From Rhizobium leguminosarum bv. viciae USDA 2370 (lineage in GTDB: Bacteria > Pseudomonadota > Alphaproteobacteria > Rhizobiales > Rhizobiaceae): a stretch of 64,000 nt of DNA. Of the stretch, positions 8,735 through 15,681 are shown in pieces. The notes under the pieces were generated by a model that made no database searches, had not been told where the DNA came from, and saw only the letters and a program-made list of their open reading frames with translations. The number at the start of each line of letters is the position of its first letter. Within the stretch, counting starts at the first letter, position 1. The position numbers were made by a program, and so were the translations under genes. The DNA lies in contig NZ_MRDL01000051.1 in assembly GCF_002008365.1 (NCBI RefSeq), positions 806,001-870,000 of the forward strand. The letters run 5' to 3'.

Positions 8735-9937
8735 TTATTCGTGTCGCAGCGCCTCGATGGGGTTCAACTGCGCTGCCCTTCTCGCCGGGAAATAGCCGAA
8801 GATCATGCCGATCGCCGCGGAGAAGAGGAAGGCGACGGCGACCATCAGCGGGCTGAAAACGAAGGGGACTTTCAGCAGCGTCACGGCGCCGAAGCCGAGG
8901 CTCAAGCCAAGTACGATGCCGGTGATGCCGCCGAACAGCGACAGTGCCACCGCTTCGACCAGGAACTGGGTGAGCACCTGGCTTTCCAGCGCGCCGATCG
9001 CCAGGCGGATGCCGATCTCGCGGGTGCGCTCGGTGACGGAGACCAGCATTATGTTCATGATGCCGATGCCGCCGACGAGCAGGCTGATCGCAGCGACGGC
9101 GCCGAGCAGGCCGGTCAGCAGCGTCGTCGTGCCGGTCATCGCTTCGGCGATCTGGGTCATGTCGTTGACGTTGAAATCGTCCTGGCGGCCGGGCACGATC
9201 TTGCGGCGCTCGCGCAGGAGATTTTCGACATCGGACTGCACCTTGGCTGTGGAGACGCCGTCGCGCGCCGAGATGATGATCTGCGGCACGTTGCTGTTGC
9301 CGCTGATGCGCCGCTGAAACACCTTGACCGGCATGATGACGACATCGTCCTGGTCGTTGCCCATGCCGGACTGACCACGCTTGGCAAGCACGCCGATGAC
9401 AGGGCATGAGACCTTGCCGACGCGGATCTGCTGGCCTGTGGGGTCGGCGCTGCCGAAGAGCTGCGAGCGCACCGTCTCGCCGATGATGCAGCGCGCCTGG
9501 CCGCGTTCCTCGGCGGGCAGGAAATTGCGGCCGAGCGCCAGATTCCAGTCCTGTGCGATGAAATAGTCATTCGTGGTGCCGGAGACGCTGGTCGAATGAT
9601 TCTGGCCGCCGAAAATGACGGTCGCTGTGGACTGGTTGAGCGGCGCCACGGCCCTGAGGCCGCCGATCTGGTCGCGGATAGCCGCGACGTCCTTGACGCT
9701 GAAGCGCTTGGCCTCGGAGCTCGCCCGGCCGGGGCCGAACTGGCCGGGGCGGACGAACAGCATGTTGGTGCCGAGCCGCGACAGCTCGGTCGAGACCTGT
9801 GCAGTCGTGCCGTTGCCGATCGTCACCAGCGCGATGACGGCGGCAACGCCGATGACGACACCAAGCACGGTCAGGAACGAGCGCAGCATGTTGCGGCTGA
9901 TGGCCCGCAGCGCCAGCTTCAGCGTCTCAAAGAACAT
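8735..9937 (-). CDS. MacB-like ABC efflux permease (FtsX-type)
   Basis: This 400-residue protein has one N-terminal transmembrane helix (SFLTVLGVVIGVAAVIALVTI), a large periplasmic MacB-like core, then three C-terminal helices of the FtsX domain containing the conserved ERTREIGIRLAIGA. In E. coli MacB the ATPase is fused to the permease; here the ATPase is a separate gene overlapping this one by 11 bp. I chose the ATG at 9937 because the upstream extension is non-homologous. It is the last gene of a three-gene efflux operon. Confidence 0.93.
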   Translation of the reverse strand: MFFETLKLALRAISRNMLRSFLTVLGVVIGVAAVIALVTIGNGTTAQVSTELSRLGTNMLFVRPGQFGPGRASSEAKRFSVKDVAAIRDQIGGLRAVAPLNQSTATVIFGGQNHSTSVSGTTNDYFIAQDWNLALGRNFLPAEERGQARCIIGETVRSQLFGSADPTGQQIRVGKVSCPVIGVLAKRGQSGMGNDQDDVVIMPVKVFQRRISGNSNVPQIIISARDGVSTAKVQSDVENLLRERRKIVPGRQDDFNVNDMTQIAEAMTGTTTLLTGLLGAVAAISLLVGGIGIMNIMLVSVTERTREIGIRLAIGALESQVLTQFLVEAVALSLFGGITGIVLGLSLGFGAVTLLKVPFVFSPLMVAVAFLFSAAIGMIFGYFPARRAAQLNPIEALRHE

Positions 9938-10643
9938 GATCCGCCCTCCTCCGGTGCTCGACCTCAGTCTCCAGCTTGCCGTCGACGAAACGCAGCAGCC
10001 GCTGGGCATAGGCGGCGATATCGGGCTCATGGGTGACCATGACGATGGTGATGCCCTGCTCGCGGTTCAGCCGCGTCATCAGATCCATGATCTCGACGCT
10101 GGTCCTGGTGTCGAGATTGCCTGTGGGCTCATCGGCGAGGAGCAGCGCCGGCTCGGTAACGATGGCGCGAGCGATAGCGACTCGCTGCTGCTGGCCGCCT
10201 GACAGTTCCTGTGTCTTGTGATGTTCGCGCCCGGTGAGACCGACCAGCGCCAGGGCTTCGCGGGCCCGCTCGCGCCGCTCGCGCACCGCCATGCCGCGAT
10301 AGATCAACGGCAGCTCGACATTTTCGACGGCCGAGGTGCGCGACAGGAGGTTGAAGCCCTGGAAGACGAAGCCGAGCATGTGGCGGCGCAGCAGCGTCAG
10401 CTGGCTGCGGTCGAAGCCGCTGGTCGGAATGCCTTCGAAGATGTAGTCGCCGGCGCTCGGCACGTCGAGGCAGCCGAGAATATTCATCGCCGTCGACTTG
10501 CCGGAGCCAGACGGCCCCATGATCGCGACGAATTCATGGGCGTTGATCGCAAGGTCGACGTGGTCGAGCGCGCGGATCGCCGCCTCGCCCTCGCCGTAGA
10601 TTTTCGAGACCTGTCTGAAATCGATGAGCGGCGGGCTTGCCAT
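9927..10643 (-). CDS. MacB-like ABC transporter ATP-binding protein
   Basis: This 238-residue ATPase of the LolD/MacB family carries Walker A GPSGSGKST (residues 43-51), signature LSGGQQQR and Walker B LLLADEPTGNLD. It powers the adjacent FtsX-type permease in a mechanotransmission mechanism rather than conventional transport. The gene begins 12 bp after the stop of the adaptor gene and overlaps the permease gene, so all three are co-translated. Confidence 0.94.
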   Translation of the reverse strand: MASPPLIDFRQVSKIYGEGEAAIRALDHVDLAINAHEFVAIMGPSGSGKSTAMNILGCLDVPSAGDYIFEGIPTSGFDRSQLTLLRRHMLGFVFQGFNLLSRTSAVENVELPLIYRGMAVRERRERAREALALVGLTGREHHKTQELSGGQQQRVAIARAIVTEPALLLADEPTGNLDTRTSVEIMDLMTRLNREQGITIVMVTHEPDIAAYAQRLLRFVDGKLETEVEHRRRADHVL

Positions 10644-10655
10644 CCGTCTCTCCGC

Positions 10656-11948
10656 CTAGTTCGCACGCGTCGTGGCGTCGGTCACCAGTGCGTCGTTTTC
10701 CTTGATGTCGCCGGAGACGACCTGGGTGAACTGGCCGTCGGATGAGCCGACCTGGATGACAACAGGCGCCGGGCGACCGTTGCGCAGCACCCAGACACGG
10801 CGCTCAGCGCCCTTCAGCGCCGGGCCGGCATTGTTGTTGCGCTGGCGTGGCGGGCCGAAGATGCCGAAAATGCCGCGGCCGCGCCTTTCGGCCTGCGCCG
10901 GGGCGTAACGCAGCGCGGCGTTCGGCACCATCAGCGTATCCTTGACGGCCTCGACGGTGACGTCGGCCGTCGCCGTCATGCCGGGGCGCAGCAGCAGATC
11001 GGCATTGTCCACGGATAGAACTGCCTTATAGGTCACGACATTGTTGACCACTTCGGAGGCGAAGCGGATCTGCTCGATCTCGGCGGGAAAGCTCCGGTCG
11101 GGATAGGCGTCGACTGTGAATTTCGCCTTCTGGCCGACAGCGATCTGGCCGACATCGGCCTCGTCGACATCGACCTGCAACTCCATCTTCTTCAGGTCGC
11201 CGGCAATGGTGAAAAGGATCGGCGCCGAAAGCGAGGCTGCGACCGTGGCGCCCGGATTGACGGAGCGGGTGAGGATGACGCCGTCGATCGGCGAGATGAT
11301 CTTCGCCTTGGCGAGATTGACTTCGGCAAGCTGCAGGTCGGCCTCCGAGGCAAGGACCTCGGCCTCATTGATCTGTTTGGCGGCGACGGCGGAATCATAT
11401 TTGTAGCTGGCGTCGTCGAGGCTCTGCTGGGTGGAGACGTTGCTCCTGACCAGGCTCTTCAACCGCTCGAGCGAGGTGCCTGCCGATTGCATATCGGCAT
11501 TGGCCTTGACGACGTTCGCCTTGGCCGAATTGAGCTTGGCGCGCGAACTCTTCACATCCGCCTCGAGCTTATTGGTATCGAGGAGAGCGAGCACTTCGCC
11601 TGATTTGACCGTGCTGTTGTAATCGACGTTGACGTCGCGAACCGTGCCGGAAAGCTCGCTCGATATATCCACCTGCTCGGTCGGCTGGACGGAGCCGGTG
11701 GCAGTGACCAGCACCGTCAGGTCGCCGCGTTTTGCTGGCTGGGTGTCATAGCTCAATTCGCTTTGCCCACGACCCATGTAGAAATAAACGGCGACTGCGG
11801 CAGCAGCGATGAGGATCAGCAGGATGATCAGGCGTCCGCGCCAGCGGCTGCGCTTGCCCTGCCGTCCCGATGCCGCAAGGACTGCGGCGAGATCGGACGC
11901 TGCGCCTGTCTTTGCTCCGGTTTCGCTGCCGCTTACGATTTTGTTCAT
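10656..11948 (-). CDS. MacA-like periplasmic adaptor (RND/HlyD family)
   Basis: This 430-residue adaptor has a cytoplasmic N-terminus of about 35 residues, one membrane anchor (LIILLILIAAAAVAVYFYMG, residues 42-61), a biotinyl-lipoyl motif split by an alpha-helical hairpin, and a beta-barrel ending near the C-terminus. It would connect the MacB-like permease to an outer-membrane TolC protein. No TolC gene is in the operon, so a partner elsewhere is expected. The TolC-like gene at 15.7 kb belongs to the copper block and is an unlikely partner. A proline/arginine-rich insertion (RGRGIFGIFGPPRQRNNN) lies near residues 357-374. Confidence 0.92.
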   Translation of the reverse strand: MNKIVSGSETGAKTGAASDLAAVLAASGRQGKRSRWRGRLIILLILIAAAAVAVYFYMGRGQSELSYDTQPAKRGDLTVLVTATGSVQPTEQVDISSELSGTVRDVNVDYNSTVKSGEVLALLDTNKLEADVKSSRAKLNSAKANVVKANADMQSAGTSLERLKSLVRSNVSTQQSLDDASYKYDSAVAAKQINEAEVLASEADLQLAEVNLAKAKIISPIDGVILTRSVNPGATVAASLSAPILFTIAGDLKKMELQVDVDEADVGQIAVGQKAKFTVDAYPDRSFPAEIEQIRFASEVVNNVVTYKAVLSVDNADLLLRPGMTATADVTVEAVKDTLMVPNAALRYAPAQAERRGRGIFGIFGPPRQRNNNAGPALKGAERRVWVLRNGRPAPVVIQVGSSDGQFTQVVSGDIKENDALVTDATTRAN

Positions 11949-12103
11949 GTCGTCCTCAATCAGTCAGTGGCCGCTTGCGGCCTCTGCGGCAAAATAATCA
12001 CAACGCAGATGAACCGGCGATTAGCACTGCCGCCGAACTGGCACGGAATTGCAGATGGGTGAAATGAAATATTGGTAAGGAAAGTCAAGTTTCGGTGCGA
12101 CTG

Positions 12104-12204
12104 AGCATGTCGCGCAAAACTGTGCAGCGGTTTTGCGATCACGACATGCGGAAAATCAAAGATCTAAAGCGTGGCAAGCGATCTCGATCGCGACGCGCTT
12201 TAGC
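12104..12204 (-). repeat. Rhizobial intergenic palindromic repeat, full copy, reverse orientation
   Basis: Two adjacent inverted repeats make this element. One runs from AGCATGTCGCGCAAAAC to GCGATCACGACATGC, and the second from CTAAAGCG to CGCTTTAG. The reverse complement matches the copy at 52721-52827 over most of its length, and half copies occur at 51669-51713 and 62930-62978. It lies between the MacA start and the next gene. The type is recognised as a dispersed intergenic repeat of Rhizobium from general knowledge. Confidence 0.75.
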
Positions 12205-12209
12205 GCCGG

Positions 12210-12584
12210 TCAGTTCGCATCCTCGGCAAATTGGGCCGCGCCGGGCAACGGATGCAACCACGGTTCACGCCGCTTGATCCAGACCTCATAGCTAGGCGCA
12301 AGGTCGGTCGGTGGAGTGTCTAGGGACCCCAGACGGAGTTCCGCCTCATCTTCCCTGAGGCAGAAAAGCCTGCCGCCGCAGACGGGGCAGAAGCTGCGAC
12401 CAGCGAAGGTGGCGATCTCGCCGCTGTGGGAAAAAGCCTGGCGCGGCCAGACCGCAAAGAAGACGAAGGCGGAGCCGCTCGATTTGCGGCAATCGGCGCA
12501 GTGGCAGAGGCCGGTGCGAAGCGGCTCGCCTTCCACCCTGTAGGCGACCGCCCCGCAAAGGCAGCTTCCGGTTCGGATCCCCAT
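12210..12584 (-). CDS. GFA-family (Gfa/CENP-V fold) zinc protein
   Basis: This 124-residue protein carries the cysteine pattern of glutathione-dependent formaldehyde-activating enzyme-like proteins: CLCG near the N-terminus, CHCADC near residue 27, and CPVCG near residue 68. These residues bind structural and catalytic zinc in the family. Most members have no proven formaldehyde activity, so the function is open. It starts 8 bp downstream of a 69-residue gene on the same strand, which suggests a two-gene unit. A second GFA gene lies at 37.1 kb. Confidence 0.85.
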   Translation of the reverse strand: MGIRTGSCLCGAVAYRVEGEPLRTGLCHCADCRKSSGSAFVFFAVWPRQAFSHSGEIATFAGRSFCPVCGGRLFCLREDEAELRLGSLDTPPTDLAPSYEVWIKRREPWLHPLPGAAQFAEDAN

Positions 12585-12592
12585 GGCGCGCG

Positions 12593-12802
12593 TCAGGCGT
12601 CGAGATTAGTCGGCAGGCCCGGTGGGCGCCGCTTTGCCGCCATCAACAGGTCGAGTTCGGTGGCGGACGGGCCGAACTTCTCGTAGAGGCGCTTTGCCTC
12701 CTTGTCGTCGAGCCGATATTTCCTGGCAAATTCGCCGATGCTGTAGGGGCGGCCACGCAACACTCTCCGCGCCGGGGTCGCCGTATTCGGTGCGTCGGTC
12801 AT
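12593..12802 (-). CDS. Small hypothetical protein with helix-turn-helix-like segment
   Basis: This 69-residue protein is basic and has no signal or membrane segment. The middle reads IGEFARKYRLDDKEAKRLYE, which resembles a helix-turn-helix or short helical pair. A purine-rich ribosome site (AAAGGAGAAAA) lies just upstream of its ATG. It precedes a GFA-type gene by 8 bp and may be co-transcribed with it. I do not recognise a named family, and a DNA-binding role would be a guess. Confidence 0.72.
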   Translation of the reverse strand: MTDAPNTATPARRVLRGRPYSIGEFARKYRLDDKEAKRLYEKFGPSATELDLLMAAKRRPPGLPTNLDA

Positions 12803-13184
12803 GGTTTTCTCCTTTTCGTCAGGTACCCTTTAAGCTAGAGCGACCCGTCGATTTGGAAAGAGCCCGCAAGCCGCATTGAGGCTTCCGGCATGGATGGATG
12901 CGGTTGTTTTCCTGGAACCTTTTCGTCGACATGCGCATTTTTTTGATCGAGGTTGCGGGCCGCGCCAAGCGGACGCGGCGGTGCTGGAGAACATCGGGAT
13001 TTTTCCGCTTTCTCCCGGTGGCCAACGCAATGGCAGGCCGAGCTCCCTACCCGCCCGGTTCGCTTCCTTATCCGGTTCTTTTCGAGCGGAGATCACGAAA
13101 TATTAAAATGCGGAACGCATGCGCCGGAGCGAGGTTTTCCCATCGAGGTCGACGTGGCCTCGTTCAACAACCAAGGAGAACCGA
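12803..13184 (+). other. Intergenic region with leader of the repeat-peptide gene
   Basis: This 382-bp stretch separates two divergent small genes. Several short frames cross it but none has a ribosome site or conserved look. It carries a GGAAC-N16-GGTT element at 13112-13136 and a clear AAGGAGAA ribosome site just before the gene at 13185. Nothing else stands out. Confidence 0.5.
13112..13136 (+). promoter_or_regulatory. EcfG-like promoter candidate (general stress response)
   Basis: GGAAC, sixteen bases, then GGTT. The alphaproteobacterial EcfG consensus is GGAAC-N16/17-CGTT, so one -10 base departs. It lies about 50 bp upstream of the repeat-peptide gene at 13185, at a suitable distance for a transcription start near 13145. 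Confidence 0.4.
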
Positions 13185-13364
13185 ATGGCAAACCAAGGTG
13201 GATCCCATGAACAGCACGTCAAGGTTGGGCAGCAGAGTCACAAGAACGACTCGAATGCCCGCAACGCCTCAGCCGGCCGCGACGCGCAGTCCAGCGGAAC
13301 CCGCGGCGGCAGCCAAGAACAGCATGTAAAGGCTGGTCAACAAAGCCACAAGAACAGCCACTAA
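13185..13364 (+). CDS. Small hydrophilic repeat protein, stress-protein-like
   Basis: This 59-residue protein consists largely of two near-identical units, GGSHEQHVKVGQQSHKN (residues 5-21) and GGSQEQHVKAGQQSHKN (about residues 41-57), joined by an Asn/Ala/Ser-rich linker. It is very hydrophilic, lacks hydrophobic residues for a fold, and recalls the KGG/GsiB class of stress-induced hydrophilic repeat proteins in composition. An AAGGAGAA ribosome site 7 bp upstream fixes the start, although the frame is open further upstream. An EcfG-like promoter lies before it and a strong terminator after it, so it is a monocistronic gene. Desiccation or stress protection is inference. Confidence 0.8.
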   Translation: MANQGGSHEQHVKVGQQSHKNDSNARNASAGRDAQSSGTRGGSQEQHVKAGQQSHKNSH

Positions 13365-13385
13365 AGCTGCTCTGATATGAATTAG

Positions 13386-13413
13386 GCTCGCGCTTCGGCG
13401 CGGGCTTTTCTTT
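13386..13413 (+). terminator. Rho-independent terminator after the repeat-peptide gene
   Basis: The stem GCTCGCGC / GCGCGGGC, containing one G-T pair, is closed by a TTCG tetraloop and followed by TTTTCTTT. It lies 21 bp after the stop codon at 13364. Confidence 0.8.
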
Positions 13414-13517
13414 GTCGAGTCGCTACGACTAGGGATCGACCGCTGCCGGGAAGCCGATCTGTCCTCAATCAGTATTCGGGCGTGTTGCGCGTAGACGCGT
13501 CCCGCGAGTGGCCGCCG

Positions 13518-14072
13518 TCATTCCATCCTGAACCGGGTGTGGCAGGTCGCGCAGGTCTGCAGCATGAGGTGGAACGCGTGTTCCGCCGGCATCGCCGACA
13601 GCTCGTGCTCGTTGCGGACGTGAGTGCCGAAAGGACCGCCGCCCATGGCCTCTCCGGGCTTCATGCGCATGCTGGCGGTCATCGGCCCAGGGTTCTTCTG
13701 CGCGGCGGCATCCAGCGCGACGGCGTAGTCGCGCAGGTCGTTGGCGATGCGGTCGAACCGGTCGCGCTCATTAAGAATGTTCGGTCCGGCCTTCGACTGC
13801 CGACTATCGGTCGCGGACGCGAAATGTGCAGAGAGAACGCCTCCAGACTTGTCGCGGATGGTGTCGGCCGCCCATTGAAACTCGCTGGCCTTGTAGGTCG
13901 TCGAATCCTTGAACATGCCGGAGATCGTCTTTGCCGCTGCGGCCATAGCTTTCATGTCCGCTTGCCGAATGGCGACGATGTCCTCCTCGGCGGAAACCAT
14001 GGCCGCCGTCATCAGGACCGCCGCCATGAAGGCAAACAGTCCGAGTTTGCTGATGTCAGCTGTTAATCTCAT
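13518..14072 (-). CDS. Cytochrome c' / c-556-type protein
   Basis: This 184-residue secreted protein has a signal peptide (hydrophobic LGLFAFMAAVLMTAAMVSA) and a mostly helical body with the heme-binding CATCH motif six residues from the C-terminus, the arrangement of four-helix-bundle cytochromes c'. The ATG at 14072 puts the signal peptide at the N-terminus; an upstream ATG at 14111 would add a non-signal extension. It is divergent from a cytochrome b561 gene, and twin palindromes lie in the region between them. A role in periplasmic electron transfer or metal/NO protection beside the copper genes is inferred. Confidence 0.87.
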   Translation of the reverse strand: MRLTADISKLGLFAFMAAVLMTAAMVSAEEDIVAIRQADMKAMAAAAKTISGMFKDSTTYKASEFQWAADTIRDKSGGVLSAHFASATDSRQSKAGPNILNERDRFDRIANDLRDYAVALDAAAQKNPGPMTASMRMKPGEAMGGGPFGTHVRNEHELSAMPAEHAFHLMLQTCATCHTRFRME

Positions 14073-14110
14073 CGACGAAGCCGTCTGGATTTGGTGACCA
14101 TGATGCTGCA

Positions 14111-14140
14111 CGGATATCCGATGCCGTGACCGGATATCCG
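14111..14140. promoter_or_regulatory. Twin perfect palindromes between cytochrome c' and b561 genes
   Basis: CGGATATCCG occurs twice, at 14111-14120 and 14131-14140, separated by exactly 10 bp. Each copy is itself a perfect palindrome and their centres are 20 bp apart, close to two helical turns, which would place two dimers on the same DNA face. It is a strong operator candidate for the divergent pair; the regulator is not in the window. Confidence 0.5.
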
Positions 14141-14289
14141 TCTTTATCTGGGCAGCAAGAGGGCGGATGCGCGCCCGTCAGGCGGCGGGCGCATTCCCAG
14201 CTTCCAATCGGCGATTTTGCAACCGAGCGATGAGAAAGCATTAACTGCTGCCGGTTAGTCTGCGCCTCTCGCTCGGAGAGGATTGATCG

Positions 14290-14793
14290 ATGAAGAGTGG
14301 CTACTCGCTCGCCCAGATAGGACTCCACTGGCTCGTCGCCTTCATGGTGCCGGTTCAGTATCTGACCGGCGGCAGCATCGAGAGAACCCACCACGCCGTC
14401 CACATGGGTCTCACACCGTCCTATTGGGACGTCGTCCAGCACCAGCTTCACAACTATGCGGGAATGGTGATCGGCCTGCTGATGGGCGTGCGGCTAGTTC
14501 TTCGTCTCCTTCAACCGCCCGAAACCAACGGGCCGAATTCATGGGCCGAGCGAGCCGCGAAGGCGCTTCACTACGGCTTCTACGCCGCAATCATCGGACA
14601 GGCCTGCATGGGGTTCGTCGCGAGCTATCTCTCGTTCGCCATCGCGCCGTATCACGTGATCGGGTCGAAGATTATCTTGGCGATGGTCGCGCTGCACTTC
14701 GCCGCGGCGGCCTTGCACACGCTGGTCGCCCGCGACGAGACGGTCGACCGCATGGTGTTCTCGCGCCGGAAGCGGTCAGCCGAGAATTTCTAG
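14290..14793 (+). CDS. Cytochrome b561 family protein
   Basis: This 167-residue membrane protein has about four transmembrane helices and histidines in the positions used for two b hemes (IGLHWLVAF near residue 12, HNYAGMVIGLLMG near 54, a C-terminal ALHFAAAALH near residue 136). In bacteria this family moves electrons from the quinone pool to periplasmic acceptors or peroxidases. Its divergent neighbour encodes a cytochrome c', which could be the electron partner. The ATG at 14290 follows the GGAGAGGA ribosome site. Confidence 0.88.
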   Translation: MKSGYSLAQIGLHWLVAFMVPVQYLTGGSIERTHHAVHMGLTPSYWDVVQHQLHNYAGMVIGLLMGVRLVLRLLQPPETNGPNSWAERAAKALHYGFYAAIIGQACMGFVASYLSFAIAPYHVIGSKIILAMVALHFAAAALHTLVARDETVDRMVFSRRKRSAENF

Positions 14794-14946
14794 GGTGGCC
14801 AGCGTCAGCACAACATAGCGGCCGGTCTTGGCGGCGAACACAGGGATCGTGAACGGGATGATGTTCGTGCCACATAAAGGACTCGAACATTGACGACAGG
14901 TGAGTTGCAATTGAAATCGAGCTGCTTTGCATGTAGTTCGAGGGGC

Positions 14947-15360
14947 ATGGGCAAGATGTACCGAATCGCAATGAGCAGGCTGCTCGTGATGATGCGGCTG
15001 GTGATGATCATATCACTGGCGGGGTACTCGCTGTCGAACGCCAGCGCCGCCATGCATGGCTCCTCGTTCCCCGAAATGGCAGCGGCCGTGTCAGAAACCG
15101 ATGCCATGCAGCATCACGATGGCCATGACATGACGAAGATGGCTGTCCATGATCACTCCCAAGGCGAGGCCAGCGGTGACGCCGATGGCGTATCGAAGCC
15201 CGTCAAGCAAGAGTGCTGCAAGGATTTCTGTGGCGGGCTCGGCATTATTTGTGAAGGCCAGGACGTCGGCGGACCTGTCGTAACCTCGATCCGGCAGTTC
15301 ATCGACGACCGGACGACCCTTGGCGAACTGCCGACCCTCAACCGTCCCCCGAATATCTGA
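14947..15360 (+). CDS. His/Met/Cys-rich secreted or anchored protein of the copper block
   Basis: This 137-residue protein has a hydrophobic N-terminal segment (LLVMMRLVMIISLAGYS) consistent with a signal peptide, then a metal-ligand-rich stretch: HHDGHDMTKMAVHDHS, followed by ECCKDFCGGLGIIC. The ligands and the neighbouring multicopper oxidase suggest copper binding in the periplasm. The start is uncertain among ATGs at 14947, 14956 and 14971, and the frame is open back to 14890. I do not recognise a named family with confidence; proteins of this type occur as small unknowns in copper clusters. Confidence 0.68.
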   Translation: MGKMYRIAMSRLLVMMRLVMIISLAGYSLSNASAAMHGSSFPEMAAAVSETDAMQHHDGHDMTKMAVHDHSQGEASGDADGVSKPVKQECCKDFCGGLGIICEGQDVGGPVVTSIRQFIDDRTTLGELPTLNRPPNI

Positions 15361-15453
15361 ATAGAGACGCACCCGCTTGATCGGGTCTAGTCGGACGCTT
15401 GCCTGTTTCTGGGCGAGCGCGCCGTAGGCTATCTCCTATTCGGATATTTCAAA

Positions 15454-15681
15454 ATGAAACCCTCGCTTTTCGTGGTGGGGCTGCCGCTTGTTGCCGGTGG
15501 CTGCGCATCCACGCTTCCTCCCGACGTGGTGGCATTTCCCACCGCGGTCATTCAGCCGTCCGCGCTTCCGCCGGCATACAGGTCGCCGATCACAGGTTAC
15601 GTCGCCCGCCAGCCGGTCGATCCCAAACCCTGGCGCAGACAGAACGATCTGCAGTCTCCCATGAATGGAGACGGCTCATGA
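15454..15681 (+). CDS. Small putative lipoprotein, coupled to TolC-like gene
   Basis: This 75-residue protein has a lipoprotein signal ending at a VAGGC lipobox (cysteine near residue 17) and a proline-rich body (LPPAYRSPITGYVARQPVDP). Its TGA stop overlaps the ATG of the following outer-membrane protein gene in an ATGA arrangement, so the two are translationally coupled. The product may be a small accessory of the outer-membrane channel. No family is recognised. Confidence 0.72.
   Translation: MKPSLFVVGLPLVAGGCASTLPPDVVAFPTAVIQPSALPPAYRSPITGYVARQPVDPKPWRRQNDLQSPMNGDGS

Noticed and set aside
9596..10036. Plus-strand frames antiparallel to the MacB-like permease and ATPase genes
   Set aside because: They have the Arg/Pro/Ala-rich composition of shadow frames in high-GC DNA, and the minus strand carries clear family motifs.
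14794..14946. Minus-strand fragment reading IPVFAAKTGRYVVLTLATLE between b561 and the His-rich gene
   Set aside because: It is only about 30 codons, lacks a start, and could be chance; a membrane-protein remnant is possible but not supportable.
8157..15367. Near-identical 18-mers GAATATCAGAATAGAGAC (about 8157) and GAATATCTGAATAGAGAC (about 15349)
   Set aside because: The two copies lie in unrelated positions and have no symmetry or gene context in common; probably coincidence.
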